Positions 18,190-27,021 of a stretch of 31,120 bases of DNA are shown in pieces (the stretch's first letter is position 1; each line of letters begins with the position of its first letter). The position numbers were made by a program, and so were the translations under genes. Source of the DNA: DASVXQ01 sp046727955 (lineage in GTDB: Bacteria; Actinomycetota; CALGFH01); the NCBI GenBank assembly GCA_046727955.1, contig JBKPDO010000164.1:1-31120 (forward strand), in the 5' to 3' direction. The notes beneath the pieces are model-generated. The model made no database searches and was not told the origin of the DNA. It was given only the letters and a program-made list of their open reading frames with translations.

Positions 18190-18227
18190 GTTCGTCGGTT
18201 CGTTCGGTTCTGGTTCGTTTGTGTTCG
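18190..18227. promoter_or_regulatory. Cluster of GTTCG direct repeats upstream of clpC
   Basis: Five gttcg motifs start at 18190, 18198, 18202, 18213 and 18223, with one gttct between them, all in the same orientation, about 55-90 bases upstream of the -10 candidate. Half-sites of this kind recall the Clp regulator ClgR, but the expected inverted partner is not visible, so this is only a candidate activator region. Confidence 0.3.
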
Positions 18228-18322
18228 GTCGGATGTCAGCTGTTTACCACTCTGGCAACGTCCCAACCCCGGCGGATGTTCCTGCCTCCCACCATCACAG
18301 ATCGGCCCGTCGGAGTTGGCCG

Positions 18323-19816
<1,494 letters not shown>

Positions 19817-19883
19817 AGTGCTCCCTGGTCGCCTGCTCGCGGTGATGTCAACCGCATGCTACTGGACGGGCTGGGGCGGCGCG

Positions 19884-21050
19884 TCACTCGAAGAGGTCCT
19901 CGTCGCGCTCGCGGTGGTGATCGCGGGTCCGCTCGCTGAGCCCCCGGAGCCGTTCGCTCGGCAGGTACGAGCGACCTCTCCGCTCGCCTCGCGGCACAAG
20001 GAAACCGCCATCCACGAGTACCTTGAGGTCCCGCGTCGCCATCGCGTCTGACACGCCCCCCAGCGCGGAATCGTCAGCGAGCGCGCGGTAGATCCCCCGC
20101 TGCAGCCGCCGCCCACCCGCGGCGTAGAACAGCCCGGCGATCACCCGCTCCGGTAACCCTTCGCGCTGAGTTTCGCGCTCCAGGAGGTCCCAGAGCCGCT
20201 CGGACTGACGCACGCGGCGCAGCAGCGTCTGGGCCTGGCGGAAATGCGCCGTCAAGACGAACCGGACCCACGCCCGCGCGTCACGCTCCGGCTGCCAGCT
20301 CCCCTGACCAACCTCCGCGAGCACGCCGTAGTACGCCTGCGTGTTGCGCCCGAGGTACTCCTCGATGCTGCAGAACTCCGGTGCGAGGACCCCCTCCCGC
20401 GCCAGCACGAGCGTCTGGAGGCACCGCGCCATGCGGCCGTTGCCGTCCTTGAAGGGATGGATCATGACCAGATTGAGGTGGGCCATGGCGGCCCGCACGA
20501 GAGCCGCCGGGTCGCCGTCGTCATTTCCCAGTGAGGCAATCAGCTCGTCAGCCAGCTCTGGGACCTCGGCCGCGTCCGGACCTTCGTAGACGATCTCGTC
20601 GCTCGCCTCGTTCCGCACGTAGATCGGTCCAGCACGCCACCTTCCCGGGAGCCTGCCGAGGTCGTACTTCATCATCATGAAGTGCAAGCCTCGCAGGAGA
20701 TCGGTGCTGTAGACGAAGTAAGGGTCGTCGGCGAGCTGCATGACGTAGGTCATGGCCTCGCGATAGCCGGTCACGGCAGCCCAGGTCTCACCCAGAGCGT
20801 CCAGGGGCTCCTCCTCGACAGCGGCGGCCACAGCGTCGTCGAGCGTCACGTTGTACCCCTCGATGCTGTTCGAGCCCTGGATCGCGCGCGCGAACGAGAC
20901 CCGGCGAAGCGTGCCGTGCCAGCGGCGGTTGCCGGCGGTCTGATAGCGGAGCCGCCGCCGCAGCTCCTCGATGCGCTCGAGGGCCCGATCCTCGGCCGCT
21001 TCGATCGACGGCGTCTCGAACAGCAAGGCGACCATCTCCCCTATGAGCAT
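19884..21050 (-). CDS. Fic family protein (probable AMP-transferase), class II
   Basis: 388 aa from ATG 21050; GTG 21095 or ATG 21092 would add up to 15 residues. The Fic core motif HPFKDGNGRMAR (His about 198) is intact, so catalysis (usually transfer of AMP to a target hydroxyl) is likely. Upstream is the inhibitory helix motif SNSIEG (Ser60, Glu64-Gly65), matching (S/T)xxxE(G/N) of class II, self-inhibited Fic proteins; no separate antitoxin is therefore needed. A C-terminal winged-helix-like region (ALGGVSDAMATRDLKVLVDGGFLVPRG) may bind DNA. The promoter region is strongly AT-rich, and the gene interrupts the coaX-lysS neighbourhood, so horizontal acquisition is plausible. Target unknown. 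Confidence 0.92.
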   Translation of the reverse strand: MLIGEMVALLFETPSIEAAEDRALERIEELRRRLRYQTAGNRRWHGTLRRVSFARAIQGSNSIEGYNVTLDDAVAAAVEEEPLDALGETWAAVTGYREAMTYVMQLADDPYFVYSTDLLRGLHFMMMKYDLGRLPGRWRAGPIYVRNEASDEIVYEGPDAAEVPELADELIASLGNDDGDPAALVRAAMAHLNLVMIHPFKDGNGRMARCLQTLVLAREGVLAPEFCSIEEYLGRNTQAYYGVLAEVGQGSWQPERDARAWVRFVLTAHFRQAQTLLRRVRQSERLWDLLERETQREGLPERVIAGLFYAAGGRRLQRGIYRALADDSALGGVSDAMATRDLKVLVDGGFLVPRGERRGRSYLPSERLRGLSERTRDHHRERDEDLFE

Positions 21051-21100
21051 TGCGAATAAGAATCCCTTTTCATATGTAATATTAAACGACATCACAAGGC

Positions 21101-21118
21101 TGTGAAAGTAACTTCACA
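21101..21118. promoter_or_regulatory. Candidate operator upstream of the Fic gene
   Basis: TGTGAAAGTAACTTCACA has 6-base inverted arms with a 6-base centre, set in an AT-rich stretch just upstream of the Fic start. A TAATAT hexamer lies between it and the ATG. Autoregulation by the Fic protein's own winged helix is possible but untested. Confidence 0.35.
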
Positions 21119-21154
21119 ACAGATCGGCGCTGGCTCAGCGGGGGCGGGCGTGGA

Positions 21155-21934
21155 TCAGGGCGCGACGCCGCCGTTGCGGTCGAAGATGATGCGCAGGCCG
21201 TGCAGGGTGAGCCAGGGCTCGTGGCGCTCGATCGTCTCGCAGACGCCGAGCAGGATGCCGGCCAGCCCGCCGGTGGCGATCACGATCGCGTGGCCGCCCA
21301 TCTCGGCGACCATGCGCCGCACGATGGTGTCCACCTGCCCGGCGAAACCGTAGACGATGCCGGCCTGCAGCGACTCGGTGGTGTTCTTGCCGATCACGAA
21401 GCGCGGCGCCACCAGCTCGACCCTGCGCAGCTGCGCGGTGTGGCTCACCAGGGCGTTGGTCGAGACCTGGATGCCAGGCGCGATCGCGACCCCGAGCATC
21501 TCGCCTGTGGCCGAGACGGCGTCGAAGGTCGTCGCCGTGCCGAAGTCGACCACCACGGCCGGGCCACCGTGGAGGGCGTAGGCGGCAACCGCGTTGGCCA
21601 CCCGGTCGGCACCCACCTCGCGCGGGTTGTCGGTCAGGATCGACAGCCCCGTCCGCACCCCTGGCTCGAGCATCAGCGGCTCGAAGCCGCGGTAGCGCCG
21701 GACCATCTCGCGCATGGCCTGGGTGAGGCGTGGCACCACCGAGGAGATCACCACCCCGGAGACGGTCGAGGCGAAGTCCATGCCCTCCTGGGCCAGGAAG
21801 CCCGACAGCAGCAGCGCGTGCTCGTCGGCGGTGCGCTCGGCCACAGTCGCCGCGCGCCAGTGCTGGACCAGCTTGTCCCCGTCGAACACCCCGATGGTGA
21901 TCTCGGTGTTACCGACGTCCAGCCCCAGCAGCAT
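21155..21934 (-). CDS. coaX: Type III pantothenate kinase
   Basis: ATP-dependent first step of CoA synthesis from pantothenate; 259 aa. ASKHA fold motifs: LLGLDVGNTEITIGVF (phosphate 1), VGADRVANAVAAY, VVVDFGTATTFDAVS (phosphate 2) and VIATGGLAGIL (adenosine). The segment GVAIAPGIQVSTNAL is the expected pantothenate-site loop. It begins five bases after the panC stop with a GAGGAGGAGG stretch upstream, so panC and coaX are one operon. Confidence 0.96.
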   Translation of the reverse strand: MLLGLDVGNTEITIGVFDGDKLVQHWRAATVAERTADEHALLLSGFLAQEGMDFASTVSGVVISSVVPRLTQAMREMVRRYRGFEPLMLEPGVRTGLSILTDNPREVGADRVANAVAAYALHGGPAVVVDFGTATTFDAVSATGEMLGVAIAPGIQVSTNALVSHTAQLRRVELVAPRFVIGKNTTESLQAGIVYGFAGQVDTIVRRMVAEMGGHAIVIATGGLAGILLGVCETIERHEPWLTLHGLRIIFDRNGGVAP

Positions 21935-21939
21935 CGTGC

Positions 21940-22800
21940 TCAGACCTCCTCCTCCAGGATCACGTTGTCGATCAGGCGTGCCCGGCCGAAGCGGGCGGCG
22001 GCCGCGAGCACGTGGCCGGCCTCGGCCACCTGGACCGGCTCGAAGCCGTCGGGCTCGACCAGCGCCACGTACTGGACGTCTTGGACGTCGACGTTCAGCG
22101 CCGCCTCCAGGATGGCATGGGCTGTGCTCTCGATCTTGGCGGGCTCGCGCTCCCCCTGCCGCCAGGCCTGCAGCCCGGCGCGGAGCGCCTGGTACAGCGC
22201 GGTCGCCCGCGCCCGCTCGTCGGCCGACAGGTACGCGTTGCGCGAAGCGACGGCGAGCCCGTCAGGCTCGCGCACCGTCGGGCAGGCGACGATCTGGTTG
22301 GGGAAGGCAAGGTCGGCGACCATCCTGCGTACCACCGCGAGCTGCTGTGCGTCCTTCTGTCCGAAATAGGCACGCGAGGGGCCGACCTGGTGCAGCAGCT
22401 TGGCGACCACTGTGGCGACGCCGTCGAGGTGGCCGGGCCGGAACTCGCCCTCCAGCCGGTCCCCGAGCGAGCCGACGCTCAGCCTCACCGTCGGCGGCAA
22501 CGGCCACATCTCCGCCTCGTCCGGGATGAACGCCAGGTCGACGCCCTCCGCCTCCAGGACGGCGTGGTCGGCGGGAAGGTCGCGCGGGTAGCTGGCGAGG
22601 TCCTCCCGCGGGCCGAACTGCAGCGGGTTCACGAAAACGGACGCCACCAGAAAGCCGGTCTCGCGCCGCGCCCGGGCGAGCAGGGAGCGGTGGCCGGCGT
22701 GCAGCGCGCCCATGGTCGGCACGAAGCCCACCTCGGCGCCCGCGGCGCGGGCGGCCTGCGTGGCGGCCCAGAGCTCAGCGCTGGTCGCGACCGCGCGCAC
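21940..22800 (-). CDS. panC: Pantothenate synthetase
   Basis: Joins pantoate and beta-alanine using ATP; 286 aa. Start set at GTG 22800 with GGAGG ten bases upstream; the frame is open further upstream but that part is not PanC-like. Motifs: FVPTMGALHAGH (HIGH-type), FVNPLQFGPREDLASYPRD, YFGQKDAQQLAVVRRMV, and CPTVREPDGLAVASRN, the KMSKS-like loop. It overlaps the DUF2520 gene by 26 bases. Confidence 0.96.
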   Translation of the reverse strand: MRAVATSAELWAATQAARAAGAEVGFVPTMGALHAGHRSLLARARRETGFLVASVFVNPLQFGPREDLASYPRDLPADHAVLEAEGVDLAFIPDEAEMWPLPPTVRLSVGSLGDRLEGEFRPGHLDGVATVVAKLLHQVGPSRAYFGQKDAQQLAVVRRMVADLAFPNQIVACPTVREPDGLAVASRNAYLSADERARATALYQALRAGLQAWRQGEREPAKIESTAHAILEAALNVDVQDVQYVALVEPDGFEPVQVAEAGHVLAAAARFGRARLIDNVILEEEV

Positions 22801-23728
22801 GCCGCCCCAACCTCCGCAGCAGCTCGAGCCGCTCGCGAGACTCCTCGCCCCCGTCCTGGTCCTGCTGACCCTGCAGCGCGGCCTCGACACGGCGCCGGGC
22901 CTCCGGGGCGAGCCGCCCCGCGGCGGCCGCCCGCTCGACGATCAGCCGGGCGAGCGACGCGTAGACCTTTACCAGTCGCTGCTTGCGCGCCAGCGCCTCG
23001 ACGTGCATGCCGATAGTGCGCCCCTCGCCCCGCACCCAGGGCCCCGACATGCCTGCCTGCCCGGTGGCGAGCGCCGCGTCCACGCTCGCGTGGACCAGCC
23101 CGCCGAGCAGGGCGGCGGGGTCGATCACGCCACCGGCGCGCAGGATGTCGGCGGCGGTGGCGGCGAGCGCCGCCGAGCCGTTGGCCGCCAGCACCAGCGC
23201 GGCGTGGTAGCGCACCCGGCCAGAGGAGGGCACGTCCATCGCGCGGCCGCCGAGCATGGTCACCACGTCGCGGCCGGCGGCATCGCCGGTCACTCCCCAG
23301 ACCGTTCCCGGGATGCGACCGAGCGTGCCCTCCAGGTCCTCGTTGAAGATCTGCACGGGGTGGCACGCAGCCACCTTCGCCCCGGCGGCCGCAGCGGGGG
23401 TGAGCAGCTCAGGGCCGTCGACGCCGGCGGTGTGGATCACCACCTGGTCGGGGCCGAAGACGCCCTCGGCGGCCAGGGCGGTCACCAGCGAGGGCAGTTC
23501 GTCGTCCAGCACCGCCAGCAGCACCAGCCTGGCCCCGCGGACGGCCTCGGCCGGAGAGTCGGAGCGCAGGTCACCGGCGGCCTGGACGCGCTGGCGCCCG
23601 CGCTCGGAGCGGGCTCCGACGACCACCTCGAGGCCGAGCCGCCGCAGGAAGATCGCCAGCGCAAGGCCGACGCGCCCTGCCCCGACCACCGCGGCGGGAG
23701 AGAACCTATCGATCGGCTGGTCTAGCAT
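22775..23728 (-). CDS. Rossmann-like, DUF2520 domain protein; possible ketopantoate-reductase-type enzyme
   Basis: 317 aa. The N-terminal dinucleotide-binding fold has AAVVGAGRVGLALAIFLRR and an NADP-type ARSERGRQ after beta 2. The C-terminal DUF2520 helical domain includes HPVQIFNEDLEG and RVRYHAALVLAANGSAALAA. The fold resembles 6-phosphogluconate dehydrogenase/ketopantoate reductase enzymes. Tight coupling to panC (26-base overlap) and coaX suggests a pantothenate role, but no panE, panB or panD is in the window, so ketopantoate reduction is inference. The last 35 residues are charged and low in complexity. ATG 23728 is three bases after the methyltransferase stop. Confidence 0.85.
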   Translation of the reverse strand: MLDQPIDRFSPAAVVGAGRVGLALAIFLRRLGLEVVVGARSERGRQRVQAAGDLRSDSPAEAVRGARLVLLAVLDDELPSLVTALAAEGVFGPDQVVIHTAGVDGPELLTPAAAAGAKVAACHPVQIFNEDLEGTLGRIPGTVWGVTGDAAGRDVVTMLGGRAMDVPSSGRVRYHAALVLAANGSAALAATAADILRAGGVIDPAALLGGLVHASVDAALATGQAGMSGPWVRGEGRTIGMHVEALARKQRLVKVYASLARLIVERAAAAGRLAPEARRRVEAALQGQQDQDGGEESRERLELLRRLGRRARGRDQR

Positions 23729-23731
23729 GGC

Positions 23732-24481
23732 TCATGCTCTCACCGTAGAGGGATTGGTTGTCGAGCGGCGGGCGACGAGGTGCGCGACCTGCGCGCCAGA
23801 GCGGTACGGCTCGCGGCCGGCGACGCGCCGCTCCAGCTCGACCAGGGCCTCGAGGGCGGCGGTGTCGAGGTCGTCGTCGCGGCCCTCCGCGAACACGCTG
23901 ACTCCGTATAGCCCGGCCAGTTCGAAGCCGGCCTTGGCGAGGTGGGCCTCCAGCTCGGCCGCCGTCGCCGCCCGGTAGGCCGACAGGCGGTGGTCGCTCG
24001 CGCCCGCCTGTGCGTCCTCGAGCAGGCGCAGGGCGCCGGGGTAGTCGCCGCGCCGGCCAGCGCGCAGCACCAGCCAGTCGCGGTTGGCGAAGGTGAGCGA
24101 GAGCACGCCGCCGGGCCGCAGCACGGCCGCCAGCGCCCCGAGCACCGCCGCCGGGTCGTCCACGCAGGTGACCACCTCGTGGCACAGCGCGACGTCCTGG
24201 CTGGCCGGGCCGAGCAGGGCGGCGACGTCGACCACGTCGCCCTGCACGGTAGCGATCCGCGCTGCCAGCGCGGGGTCCTCGGCGGCCGCTCGCTGCGCGC
24301 AGGTCGCCAGCATGGCGGCCGAGGTGTCGACCACCGTGACCTGGTAGCCGAGCCGTGCCAGCGGGACCGCCAGCTGGCCGGTTCCGCCGCCGGCATCGAC
24401 CACGCTCATGGGTGGGCTGGGCAGCGCGTCGAGCACCTGCCCGAGAAGCAGCTCGAAGCGCGCACGCCCACGCCCGCTCAT
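23732..24481 (-). CDS. SAM-dependent methyltransferase, CmoM/SmtA-like
   Basis: 249 aa class I methyltransferase. Motif I VVDAGGGTGQLAVPLARLG, post-I VVDTSAAML, the acidic segment ATVQGDVVD, then VLRPGGVLSLTFANRDWLVL and the C-terminal ALVELERRVAGREPY. The layout and the last two blocks resemble CmoM (SmtA), which methylates 5-carboxymethoxyuridine in tRNA; a different substrate is possible. Its ATG shares one base with the folK stop (TGATG), placing it in the folate operon without an obvious functional link. Confidence 0.85.
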   Translation of the reverse strand: MSGRGRARFELLLGQVLDALPSPPMSVVDAGGGTGQLAVPLARLGYQVTVVDTSAAMLATCAQRAAAEDPALAARIATVQGDVVDVAALLGPASQDVALCHEVVTCVDDPAAVLGALAAVLRPGGVLSLTFANRDWLVLRAGRRGDYPGALRLLEDAQAGASDHRLSAYRAATAAELEAHLAKAGFELAGLYGVSVFAEGRDDDLDTAALEALVELERRVAGREPYRSGAQVAHLVARRSTTNPSTVRA

Positions 24482-24975
24482 CACGCCTCCAGCTCGCCCA
24501 CCGGGATCACGCCGGGGACCACGCCGAGGCGGGCCAGCGCCTCGGTGGCGGTCTCGCCGTCCGGGAACCGCGCGAACGGGTCCGCGTCGGCGAGCGGCAC
24601 CAGCACGAAGGCGCGCTCGCGGGCACGCGGGTGGGGAACGGTGAGCTCCGGCGAGGAGATCGGCGGGCCGTCGTACAGGATGAGGTCGAGGTCGGCGGTA
24701 CGTGGGCCCCAGCGCTGCGCGCGCACGCGCCCGAGCCGCTCCTCGGTGAGCTGCAGCAGGTCGAGCAAGTCGTAGGGGTCGCGGTCGGTCTCGAGCACGG
24801 CCACGGCGTTGAGGTAGGGACCCTGCGCGGGACCGCCCACCGGCTCGGTCTCGTAGACCTTGGAGACCGCCATCACGTGGGTCTTGTCGTCGGCGTCGAG
24901 CGCCCGTACGGCCGCGTCCAGGGTCGCCATACGGTCGCCCAGGTTGGAGCCGAGCGCGACGTGTGCCCTGGTCAT
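24481..24975 (-). CDS. folK: 2-amino-4-hydroxy-6-hydroxymethyldihydropteridine pyrophosphokinase
   Basis: Transfers pyrophosphate from ATP to 6-hydroxymethyl-dihydropterin in folate synthesis. 164 aa, usual size. Motifs: ALGSNLGDR at the N-terminus, VYETEPVGGPAQGPYLNAV, and the metal/ATP block RWGPRTADLDLILYDG, followed by VPHPRARERAFVLVPLADADP. ATG 24975 overlaps the folB stop (ATGA), and the downstream methyltransferase starts in its stop codon. Confidence 0.97.
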   Translation of the reverse strand: MTRAHVALGSNLGDRMATLDAAVRALDADDKTHVMAVSKVYETEPVGGPAQGPYLNAVAVLETDRDPYDLLDLLQLTEERLGRVRAQRWGPRTADLDLILYDGPPISSPELTVPHPRARERAFVLVPLADADPFARFPDGETATEALARLGVVPGVIPVGELEA

Positions 24976-25364
24976 CGCGCCTCACCCTGCTCACGGCCGC
25001 GGACCAGCTCGACCGCGATCTCGGCGTCGACCGGCAGCGGCGCGTGCGGCTTGGCCACCCGCACGCGTACCTCGCGCACGCGAGGGTCGGCCAGGACCAG
25101 GTCGGCGACGTCCTGGGCGACCGCCTCGACCAGGTTGCGGCGGCGGGCCGCGACCAGCTCGGCCACGCGGCCGGTGAGGCCGCCGTAGTCCACCGTCCGC
25201 TCGAGGTCGTCGGAGCGGCCCGCCGGCCCGAGGTCGAGGGTGAGGTCGAGGTCGATCACGAACACCTGACCGCGCACGGCCTCCTCCGGCAGCACCCCGT
25301 GGTGGCCGAACACCCGGAGGTTGCGCACCAGGATGCGGTCGCGGCTCGCGCTGGCGAGGGTCAT
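24972..25364 (-). CDS. folB: Dihydroneopterin aldolase
   Basis: Cleaves 7,8-dihydroneopterin to 6-hydroxymethyl-dihydropterin and glycolaldehyde. 130 aa. Motifs: VFGHHGVLPEEAVRGQVF with the conserved active-site Glu region, ERTVDYGGL, and VRVAKPHAPLP with the conserved Lys. ATG 25364 overlaps the folP stop by ATGA, so folP-folB-folK are all coupled. Confidence 0.96.
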   Translation of the reverse strand: MTLASASRDRILVRNLRVFGHHGVLPEEAVRGQVFVIDLDLTLDLGPAGRSDDLERTVDYGGLTGRVAELVAARRRNLVEAVAQDVADLVLADPRVREVRVRVAKPHAPLPVDAEIAVELVRGREQGEAR

Positions 25365-26230
25365 CGCTCCGCGCCTCCGCGCATGAGCGCCTCGGTCATG
25401 CGCACGGTGCGCACCATGTGGCGGACGTCGTGGACGCGGACGATCCTGGCCCCGCGCTCGACCGCCCACACCACCGTGGCCGCGCTACCCTCCAGGCGCT
25501 CCATCTCCGGCAGCCCGAGCGCGCGGCCGATGAAGCCCTTACGGCTGGTGCCAACCAGCACCGGGTGGCCGAGCAGGGTGAAGCGGGCCAGCTCGGCGAG
25601 CAGGGCGTAGTTGTGCTGGTCGCGCTTGCCGAAGCCGATGCCGGGGTCCACCACCAGCGCGTCGTGCGGCACGCCGGCAGCCTCGGCGGCGGCGCAACGG
25701 TCGGCGAGGAACTCGGCGACCTCGGCCACCACGTCGTCGTAGTGGGGGTCGTGCTGCATGGTTGCCGGCGTGCCCTGCATGTGCATCAGCACCATCGGCG
25801 CCTTGGCCTCGGCCACGACACCGAGGACGTCGGGGTCGTCGCGGCCGGCGCTGACGTCGTTGACCATGCCCGCGCCGGCGGCCAGCGCGGCCCGGGCGAC
25901 CCTGGACTTGCGGGTGTCGATCGAGATCGGCACGTCGACGGCGCCGGCCAGCGCCTCGATGACCGGCAGGACCCGGTCCAGCTCGGTGCGCTCGTCGACA
26001 TAGATCGCGCCCGGCCGGCTCGACTCGCCGCCGACGTCGAGCAGGTCGGCGCCCTCGGCCGCTAGCGCGAGCCCATGCGCCACCGCCGCCCGGTGGTCCA
26101 GATAGCGGCCGCCGTCGGAGAACGAGTCGGGAGTCACGTTCAGCACGCCCATGACCAGGCAGCGGGTCGAGGTGGGCAGGACCCGGTCCCCGACCCGAAG
26201 GTCATGCGGGCTGAGCGGCGCGATCGGCAC
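25361..26230 (-). CDS. folP: Dihydropteroate synthase
   Basis: Condenses p-aminobenzoate with 6-hydroxymethyl-dihydropterin pyrophosphate; target of sulfonamides. 289 aa. Start set at GTG 26230 with GGAGG eight bases upstream; the frame is open beyond it but lacks DHPS similarity. Motifs: MGVLNVTPDSFSDGG (loop 1), DVGGESSRPGA (loop 2), ISIDTRKSRVA, MVNDVSAG, VLMHMQGTPATMQ, DPGIGFGKRDQHN and GTSRKGFIG. All expected substrate-binding residues are present. Confidence 0.96.
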   Translation of the reverse strand: MPIAPLSPHDLRVGDRVLPTSTRCLVMGVLNVTPDSFSDGGRYLDHRAAVAHGLALAAEGADLLDVGGESSRPGAIYVDERTELDRVLPVIEALAGAVDVPISIDTRKSRVARAALAAGAGMVNDVSAGRDDPDVLGVVAEAKAPMVLMHMQGTPATMQHDPHYDDVVAEVAEFLADRCAAAEAAGVPHDALVVDPGIGFGKRDQHNYALLAELARFTLLGHPVLVGTSRKGFIGRALGLPEMERLEGSAATVVWAVERGARIVRVHDVRHMVRTVRMTEALMRGGAER

Positions 26231-26309
26231 GGGCGAGACCTCCAAGAACGTGAGCCGTGGCGGGCACGAGCCATGATATCGACCGCCGACCACTATCCTC
26301 GGTGTTGTC

Positions 26310-26888
26310 ATGCTGCGACGAGGATGGCTGGTCGGAGGGGTCCTGGCAGGGCTGGGGCTGCTGCTGGTGGTGGGTCGCGTCGCGGCGCCGGCGCCGTCTC
26401 CCGCCCCACCCCCCACCGCTCCGGCCCGGCCCGCGGACCTGCGGCCAAGCTGCGACCAGGGCGACCAGGGCAGCCAAGGCAGCCAAGGCAGCCAGGGCAG
26501 CCAGGGCGGCCAGGGCAGCTCGGACAGGCCGCCCGCCCGGGCGCCCGCCCGGGCGCCGGTGGACGGCCCGGAGCAGCGGCCACCCGTGCCTGGCCTGCGC
26601 CTCAACCAGGCCGTACCGGCCGTGCCGCGGCCTGGAGAGCTTCCCGCCGCCCGCGCCGCGGAGCTCGCCCGGACCATCGTGCCCGGCGGCGACGGCGCCA
26701 TCGTGCACGCGCGGCTGTTCAGCGTGACCCGCCCGGCCGACCATCTGCGCCAGGCGCGGGCCTGGGTGGTGGCGGTCGCCGGCGTGCCGATCGGCCGGGG
26801 CTTCTGCGGCTCCCTCGGCACCCGCGAGCAGGTAGTAGTACTCGACGCCCGCAACGGCCACGAGCTCCTGCGTTTCAGCTATCGCTGA
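26310..26888 (+). CDS. Small secreted or membrane-anchored protein with Gln-Gly-Ser repeats
   Basis: 192 aa, unknown function. An N-terminal signal-anchor (MLRRGWLVGGVLAGLGLLLV) is followed by a Pro/Ala-rich stretch and seven Gln-Gly-Xaa units from a 9-bp DNA repeat. A C-terminal segment of about 100 residues follows and looks folded (LRLNQAVPAVPRPGELP, then WVVAVAGVPIGRGFCGS and EQVVVLDARNGHELLRFSYR). It is opposite in strand to its neighbours and sits between folP and folE. No ribosome site of note precedes ATG 26310. The organised C-terminus supports a real gene, although family membership is not recognised. Confidence 0.65.
   Translation: MLRRGWLVGGVLAGLGLLLVVGRVAAPAPSPAPPPTAPARPADLRPSCDQGDQGSQGSQGSQGSQGGQGSSDRPPARAPARAPVDGPEQRPPVPGLRLNQAVPAVPRPGELPAARAAELARTIVPGGDGAIVHARLFSVTRPADHLRQARAWVVAVAGVPIGRGFCGSLGTREQVVVLDARNGHELLRFSYR
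26457..26519. repeat. 9-bp tandem repeat x 7 in the secreted protein gene
   Basis: Seven units of cagggcagc or close variants (cagggcgac, caaggcagc, cagggcggc), encoding Gln-Gly-Ser/Asp/Gly. The period keeps frame. Confidence 0.93.
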
Positions 26889-26892
26889 AACT

Positions 26893-26912
26893 TGCGGGGG
26901 CTTGCCCCCGCA
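26893..26912. terminator. Hairpin terminator after the secreted protein gene
   Basis: Nine-base arms tgcgggggc and gcccccgca separated by two bases, five bases after the + strand stop. Likely terminator for that gene. Confidence 0.6.
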
Positions 26913-26927
26913 TCCCCCAAGAGCAGG

Positions 26928-26944
26928 GCGGGGCTCCGCCCCGC
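26928..26944. terminator. Second hairpin between convergent genes
   Basis: Arms gcggggc and gccccgc with a 3-base loop. Part of the stack of four hairpins between the secreted protein gene and folE. Confidence 0.45.
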
Positions 26945-26966
26945 AGGTCAAAGCATTGAAGAACAG

Positions 26967-26993
26967 TGCATGGCCGCCAACGGCGGCCATGCA
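26967..26993. terminator. Perfect 12-bp hairpin with 3-base loop downstream of folE
   Basis: tgcatggccgcc (26967-26978), loop aac, then its exact complement at 26982-26993. It may end folE transcription on the minus strand. Confidence 0.6.
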
Positions 26994-26994
26994 T

Positions 26995-27021
26995 GCCGGC
27001 CGCCGCTCAGCGGCGGCCGGC
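26995..27021. terminator. Perfect 12-bp hairpin with the folE stop codon as its loop
   Basis: gccggccgccgc (26995-27006) and its complement (27010-27021) enclose tca, which is the folE TGA read on the minus strand. It overlaps the last four folE codons and is one base from the preceding 12-bp hairpin. Confidence 0.65.

Noticed and set aside
21101..21118. CRP-type operator
   Set aside because: TGTGA and TCACA are separated by eight bases instead of the six of the CRP consensus; kept only as a generic operator candidate.
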